Below, piece by piece: positions 7,342 through 11,055 of a DNA stretch of 11,055 nucleotides. The notes under the pieces were generated by a model that did not search any database, had not been told where the DNA came from, and worked only from the letters and a program-made list of their open reading frames with translations. The stretch lies in the NCBI GenBank assembly GCA_025455795.1, contig JALOLW010000082.1, forward strand, positions 1 to 11,055. The letters run 5' to 3'. Source of the DNA: Spirosomataceae bacterium. GTDB lineage: Bacteria; Bacteroidota; Bacteroidia; Cytophagales; Spirosomataceae. Every line of letters begins with the position of its first letter. Position 1 is the first letter of the stretch. Both the position numbers and the translations under genes were made by a program.

Positions 7342-8190
7342 CTACCCAAATACACTTCTGGCGTATTTTACGTTTTGGGGGTAGCAGTCTTCCATTTTCG
7401 TTCCTTTTGGCACCGACCACTCAATATGCGCCCATCCTTTAAACTTGACCTCTCTCAATAGTTTTTGGATGCGCGGCCAGTCGAGCGAGCCTTGACCGAG
7501 GAGTTTGTCGTTGTCTTTGAGGTGAATTTCGCAGATGAGATTACGCTTGCCGAGCATCGGTATTTCGGTGTAAGGGTCGTGGCCTGCATCGGCGGCGTTG
7601 CGGGGGTCGTAATACACTTGTAAGGCTGGCGAACCCACGGCCTCAATGATGTCCAAATGCTCCTGCGCGCTCAAATACGACTCAATGGCTAAGATTACCC
7701 CTTCTTTTTCGGCCTTGGGGGTCAATTCTTTGAGTTTTTCGATGACTACTTTTTTGCCCGCTTCGTCGCCACGGAGGTCGCCTTTGCTAAAAAAAGCCAG
7801 TAGCACCACTTTGACACCCAACGCTTTGGCAGCCTCGATGCTCTTGGAAATCCACTCCACGGGGCGGAGGTCAGATTTGAGCGGCACGTTGTTCATTTCG
7901 GCAATGCCAATACTCCCGATTTTGACACCTGTACGGCGAGAAGCAGCAAGCATGGCTTGTTGGATTTCAGGCCGCGCGAGATAAGTAGGGTCATTGCGTG
8001 AGTTGTAGCTCAACTGTACCCCGTCGAGGCCAAGTTGTTTGGCAAAATCAAACACTTCGGGATTGCAGGCGCGGTTGAGCGACCAATCACACGCGCCGAT
8101 GCGTACTTTTTTCTTCTTTTGGGGTGCGCCCCAAGTGTTGAGCGCCAGTGCTGCCAAAGACAGGTGGGCGATTGCCATTCGTCGCTTCAT
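7342..8190 (-). CDS. Exported sugar phosphate isomerase/epimerase-like TIM-barrel protein
   Basis: A 282-residue protein of the xylose-isomerase-like TIM-barrel / AP-endonuclease 2 superfamily. Residues 1-22 are an export signal (MKRRMAIAHLSLAALALNTWGA) with an Arg-Arg pair; it looks like a worn Tat signal, which many Bacteroidota members of this family carry. The barrel begins at VRIGACDWSLN (29-39). Expected metal ligands are visible at the ends of strands: Glu170 (LAIESY), Asp195 (VYYDPRN), His223 (CEIHLKDND) and Glu257 (AHIEWS), so the protein is probably an active metal-dependent isomerase or epimerase acting on a sugar in the periplasm. The exact substrate cannot be read from the sequence, and there is no sugar-utilisation cluster nearby. 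It diverges from the M1 peptidase gene (70 bp) and converges on the acyl-CoA dehydrogenase; the two stop codons are 9 bp apart with no clear terminator. Confidence 0.88.
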   Translation of the reverse strand: MKRRMAIAHLSLAALALNTWGAPQKKKKVRIGACDWSLNRACNPEVFDFAKQLGLDGVQLSYNSRNDPTYLARPEIQQAMLAASRRTGVKIGSIGIAEMNNVPLKSDLRPVEWISKSIEAAKALGVKVVLLAFFSKGDLRGDEAGKKVVIEKLKELTPKAEKEGVILAIESYLSAQEHLDIIEAVGSPALQVYYDPRNAADAGHDPYTEIPMLGKRNLICEIHLKDNDKLLGQGSLDWPRIQKLLREVKFKGWAHIEWSVPKGTKMEDCYPQNVKYARSVFG

Positions 8191-8203
8191 CGCGTTTGAG
8201 TAG

Positions 8204-8224
8204 TAGTTTTGTTAATAAAAACTA
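8204..8224. repeat. 7-bp inverted repeat TAGTTTT / AAAACTA in divergent intergenic region
   Basis: TAGTTTT (8204-8210) and AAAACTA (8218-8224) are exact reverse complements with a 7-nt spacer. It lies between the TIM-barrel and M1 peptidase genes and overlaps the -33 box of the M1 promoter. The same arms occur in the other divergent region at 5924-5953, with a different spacer length. It could be a regulator site, but A/T-rich promoter DNA makes chance possible. Confidence 0.3.
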
Positions 8225-8239
8225 AAACGAATACTTTTG
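8208..8239 (+). promoter_or_regulatory. Candidate Bacteroidota promoter for the M1 peptidase
   Basis: TTTG (8208-8211), a 20-bp spacer, then TACTTTTG (8232-8239) match the -33 TTTG / -7 TAnnTTTG consensus exactly. The transcript would begin around 8246, leaving a short leader of about 15 nt before the ATG at 8261. Confidence 0.6.
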
Positions 8240-8260
8240 TAAAAATACTCCTTTCCACTC

Positions 8261-10651
8261 ATGAAAAAACTATCTGAAATCTCGTTTGTCATTCTCATTT
8301 TTGCATTTTATGCCATCATTCTCCCTCTGGGGGCCAGGGGGCAAGCTCCCAGTTACCACGCCAACGATCGCTTTGAGCAGCTTGGCACCAAACTCCCCAC
8401 GCCCAACAACACCCGCGCCGCGTCGGGTGCGCCAGGCCGTGACTATTGGCAGCAACGCGCCGACTACGACATCAAAGTAGAACTCAACGACGACACCCAA
8501 ACCATCACAGGCAGCGAGACCGTCACCTACTTCAACCAATCGCCCGACGCGCTTCGCTATCTTTGGCTACAATTGGACCAAAATATTTTCAAAAAAGGGG
8601 CGACACGCACCGTGCGCAACCTGCCCATTACTGAGCAAATGAGCACGGCCAACCTCGAATTGGCCACTGCCATGACCTACGGCGACCAAGGAACGGGTTA
8701 TAACGTACTGTCGGTCAAGGATAAAGCAGGCAAACCGTTGCCTTTCAATATCAACCAAACCATGATGCGGATAGAACTCCCCACGCCACTGCTGACGGGG
8801 CAGAATTTTGCGTTTTCGGTAGATTGGACCTATCGCATCATTGATTTTGCGCGGGGTGGTCGCCGCACGGGTTATGAGTTTTTCCCCAAAGATGGCAACC
8901 GAATTTACGAAATAGCGCAGTTTTTTCCGCGTATGTGTGTCTATGACGACGTGAACGGTTGGCAAAATAAACAGTATATCGAGCAAGGCGAGTTTGCATT
9001 GACTTTTGGCAACTACAAAGTGGCCATCACCGTACCCGCCGACCACGTTTTGGGAGCCACGGGCGAACTCCAAAATGCGCCCCAAGTGCTTACGGCTGCC
9101 CAACTCAAACGCTGGAACGACGCCAAAAACGCCCTCACCAAGCCTGTCTATATCGTCACTCCCGAAGAAGCCGCCGCTGCCGAAAAAGCCACTTCTAACG
9201 CCGCCAAAAAAACGTGGGTTTTCAAGGCCGACAACGTGCGCGACTTTGCTTTTGCCACCAGCCGCAAGTACATGTGGGATGCCATGGCCGTGGACTTTGG
9301 AGGGCGCAAAGTGATGGCAATGTCGTTTTTTCCCAAAGAAGGCAATCCGCTTTGGGAAAAATACTCCACCCAAGCCGTCGCGCACACGTTGCGGGTGTAT
9401 TCCAAATTCACCTTCGACTACCCCTATCCCGTGGCTATCTCTTGCAACGGCCCCGTGGGAGGCATGGAGTACCCCATGATTTGTTTCAATGGCCCGCGTC
9501 CCGAAGCCGATGGTACGTACTCGGCAGGGACCAAATACGGCCTCATCAGCGTGGTGATTCACGAAGTAGGCCACAATTATTTCCCGATGATTGTCAACAA
9601 CGACGAGCGGCAGTGGATGTGGATGGACGAGGGTATTGATACGTTTTTGGAGTATTTGGCCGAAAAAGAGTGGGACCGCGACTACCCCACTACCCGCGCC
9701 GAACCGTATGGGATTGTGGACTACATGAAGCAGGAACAAAAGAACTTGGTGCCGATCATGACTACTTCCGACAACCTCATCAACGCGGGCGCGAGTGCTT
9801 ACGCCAAACCCGCCACGGGGCTAAATATCCTTCGTGAGACCATCATGGGCCGCGAATTGTTTGATTATGCGTTCAAAGAGTACGCCAACCGCTGGAAGTT
9901 TAAACATCCTTCTCCTGCCGATTTTTTCCGTACCATGGAAGACGCGAGTGGTGTGGACTTGGATTGGTTTTGGAAAGGTTGGTTTTATGGTACGCAGCCT
10001 TCCAATCAAGAACTGACTGAGGTAGAGTGGTTTGCGATAGACAGCCAAAACCCCGAACTGACCAAAGCAGACCAACGAAAAACGGCCAACGAAAAACGTG
10101 AAACGATGGCCAGAATGAGAGACCGCCAAGACATCAAAGAAACGGTGGTGGAGAAAAATCCCGATATGAAGGATTTTTACAACAGCTACGACCCCTATAA
10201 AGTGACCGATGCCGACAAAAAAAGATACGAAGCGTATTTGGCAAGCCTCACCCCCGACGAGCGGAAGTTGGTCGAATCAGGCTTGAATTTTTATACCCTC
10301 AAAGTCAAAAACAAAGGTGGTTTGCCCATGCCCGTCATCGTGAAGATGCAGTTTGAAGACGGTACTGATTCGGTGGCGCGTTTCCCTGCCGAAATCTGGC
10401 GATTGAACGACGTAGAAATTTCCAAAGTCATCACCACCAAAAAGCGCGTGACACAGTGGACCCTCGACCCCTACCGCGAAATCGCCGACATTGACGAAGA
10501 AGACAACGCTTTCCCACGTCAGCCTGCCAAACCAACACGTTTTCAAGTGTTCAAATCGCAAGGTTTTCAGCGCGGACCCAACCCCATGCGCGAAGCTCAA
10601 CAGACCCAACAACCCAAAGCAGGACAACAAGGCGGCGCAAAGAACGATTGA
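8261..10651 (+). CDS. Secreted M1-family zinc metallopeptidase (aminopeptidase-like)
   Basis: A 796-residue protein. Residues 1-27 are a signal peptide (MKKLSEISFVILIFAFYAII, then LPLGARG, likely cut before Gln28). The N-terminal M1 beta-domain begins near residue 63 (YWQQRADYDIKVELNDDTQ). The substrate-binding motif is GGMEYP (400-405), with Tyr in place of the Asn of the classical GxMEN. The zinc site is HEVGH (434-438) plus Glu457 in MDEGIDTF, exactly the HExxH-18-E spacing, with Glu435 as the general base. Tyr514 in SAYAKPATGLNILR fits the catalytic Tyr of the family. After the catalytic domain come a very charged stretch (about 590-660), a beta-rich C-terminal module ending in WTLDPYREIADIDEEDN, and a Gln/Pro/Gly-rich disordered tail. 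It probably removes N-terminal residues from peptides in the periplasm or at the cell surface. All catalytic residues are intact. A long in-register ORF on the opposite strand is a shadow. Confidence 0.95.
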   Translation: MKKLSEISFVILIFAFYAIILPLGARGQAPSYHANDRFEQLGTKLPTPNNTRAASGAPGRDYWQQRADYDIKVELNDDTQTITGSETVTYFNQSPDALRYLWLQLDQNIFKKGATRTVRNLPITEQMSTANLELATAMTYGDQGTGYNVLSVKDKAGKPLPFNINQTMMRIELPTPLLTGQNFAFSVDWTYRIIDFARGGRRTGYEFFPKDGNRIYEIAQFFPRMCVYDDVNGWQNKQYIEQGEFALTFGNYKVAITVPADHVLGATGELQNAPQVLTAAQLKRWNDAKNALTKPVYIVTPEEAAAAEKATSNAAKKTWVFKADNVRDFAFATSRKYMWDAMAVDFGGRKVMAMSFFPKEGNPLWEKYSTQAVAHTLRVYSKFTFDYPYPVAISCNGPVGGMEYPMICFNGPRPEADGTYSAGTKYGLISVVIHEVGHNYFPMIVNNDERQWMWMDEGIDTFLEYLAEKEWDRDYPTTRAEPYGIVDYMKQEQKNLVPIMTTSDNLINAGASAYAKPATGLNILRETIMGRELFDYAFKEYANRWKFKHPSPADFFRTMEDASGVDLDWFWKGWFYGTQPSNQELTEVEWFAIDSQNPELTKADQRKTANEKRETMARMRDRQDIKETVVEKNPDMKDFYNSYDPYKVTDADKKRYEAYLASLTPDERKLVESGLNFYTLKVKNKGGLPMPVIVKMQFEDGTDSVARFPAEIWRLNDVEISKVITTKKRVTQWTLDPYREIADIDEEDNAFPRQPAKPTRFQVFKSQGFQRGPNPMREAQQTQQPKAGQQGGAKND
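8321..8342 (+). repeat. Short G/C-rich REP-like element inside the M1 signal-peptide codons
   Basis: CTCCC is followed by TCT and then by two GGGGGC units separated by CA. The surrounding signal-peptide codons are A/T-rich, so the block stands out. It encodes L21-P-L-G-A-R-G27, which is the end of the hydrophobic core and the c-region just before the predicted cleavage site. It resembles the element at 6132-6156. The assignment as a dispersed repeat is inference from two copies. Confidence 0.35.
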
Positions 10652-10704
10652 CGATGAGCGTAGAGTAGTTAGAGTTCTTATTTGTCCAACGAATCACCCG
10701 AACA

Positions 10705-11055
10705 ATGAGTCAGAAATACCCCATAGGCATCCAAGATTTTGGCGAAATCCGCGATGGCGGCTATTTGTACGTGGATAAAACTGAATTTGTTCACAAACTC
10801 GTCACTCAAAGCAAATATTACTTCCTCTCGCGTCCACGCAGATTCGGGAAGTCATTGCTCATCAGCACATTTGAATGTTTGTTTTTGGCAAAAAAAGAGT
10901 TGTTCAAAGGGCTTTTTATCGAAGACAAATGGGATTGGGCTCAGACACACCCCATCATTCGGATTTCGTTTAGCAATATTGGACATAAGTACCTCGGCTT
11001 AGAAACAGCCATAGACAAACGCTTGGAGGAGATTGCTCGAGAATATGGAATTACA
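10705..11055 (+). CDS. AAA-ATPase-like / PD-(D/E)XK family protein, N-terminal part (cut by window edge)
   Basis: The frame from ATG 10705 is open for 117 codons to the right edge. It begins MSQKYPIGIQDFGEIRDGGY and continues LYVDKTEFVHKL, then YYFLSRPRRFGKSLLISTFE. The Walker A-like motif RPRRFGKS (43-50) and the preceding YVDKT are hallmarks of the AAA-ATPase_like family (Pfam AAA-ATPase_like), whose members usually run to about 500-600 residues and end in a PD-(D/E)XK nuclease-like domain. That C-terminal part is outside the window. The family is present in many near-identical copies in Bacteroidota genomes; its cellular role is not established, although a nuclease or mobile-element link has been proposed. 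It follows the M1 peptidase by 53 bp, with neither a clear terminator nor a clear promoter in the gap. Confidence 0.88.
   Translation, partial: MSQKYPIGIQDFGEIRDGGYLYVDKTEFVHKLVTQSKYYFLSRPRRFGKSLLISTFECLFLAKKELFKGLFIEDKWDWAQTHPIIRISFSNIGHKYLGLETAIDKRLEEIAREYGIT

Noticed and set aside
8567..9739. A 390-codon minus-strand ORF opposite the M1 peptidase
   Set aside because: It is exactly in register with the peptidase codons, so it exists only because the peptidase rarely uses TTA, CTA and TCA. Its product is His/Gly/Val-rich with no recognisable motif.
10652..10704. Promoter ahead of the AAA-ATPase-like gene
   Set aside because: No TAnnTTTG match; TTATTTG at 10678-10684 lacks the two-base spacing, so nothing can be supported.

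Overview
The window looks like chromosome of a member of the Bacteroidota, probably an environmental Cytophagales-type bacterium. The reasons are the protein families (a very long TamB-domain protein, a large secreted M1 peptidase with a GGMEYP motif, a signal-peptide-bearing sugar isomerase-like TIM barrel, an AAA-ATPase-like/PD-(D/E)XK family protein), start regions that are A/T-rich without clear Shine-Dalgarno sequences, and two upstream regions that fit the Bacteroidota promoter pattern TTTG - about 20 bp - TAnnTTTG. Species cannot be named from this sequence. No rRNA, tRNA, CRISPR array, transposase or phage gene was seen, and no gene-free stretch exceeds 100 bp.

Left part (1-5896, all minus strand): an envelope gene cluster. 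Reading in transcription order it holds a multi-pass membrane protein of unknown family (5896-5108), a secreted LolA/LolB-fold lipoprotein-carrier-like protein (5021-4287), and a TamB-like protein that starts at 4286 and runs off the left edge after 1428 codons. The LolA-like stop codon and the TamB start codon touch (TAA then ATG, no gap). The TamB frame was checked triplet by triplet from 4286 to the edge and has no stop; it fills the whole left 4.3 kb.

Middle (5897-8260): a divergent intergenic region with a good minus-strand promoter and an 8-bp inverted repeat, then a 40-residue single-span membrane mini-protein (5980-6102), then an acyl-CoA dehydrogenase of the LCAD/IVD catalytic type (6160-7332). 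Converging on it with a 9-bp gap is a TIM-barrel sugar phosphate isomerase/epimerase-like protein with an export signal (8190-7342). A 70-bp divergent region with a good plus-strand promoter separates this from the next gene.

Right part (8261-11055, plus strand): a complete 796-residue secreted zinc M1 metallopeptidase, followed after 53 bp by the first 117 codons of an AAA-ATPase-like protein cut by the right edge.

Most genes are ordinary housekeeping or envelope genes. I see no clearly new multi-gene system. The points most worth a second look are: a short G/C-rich repeat that occurs in the acyl-CoA dehydrogenase leader and again inside the signal-peptide codons of the M1 peptidase; the abutting LolA-like/TamB pair; the unlisted mini-protein; and the matching TAGTTTT inverted repeats in both divergent promoter regions.
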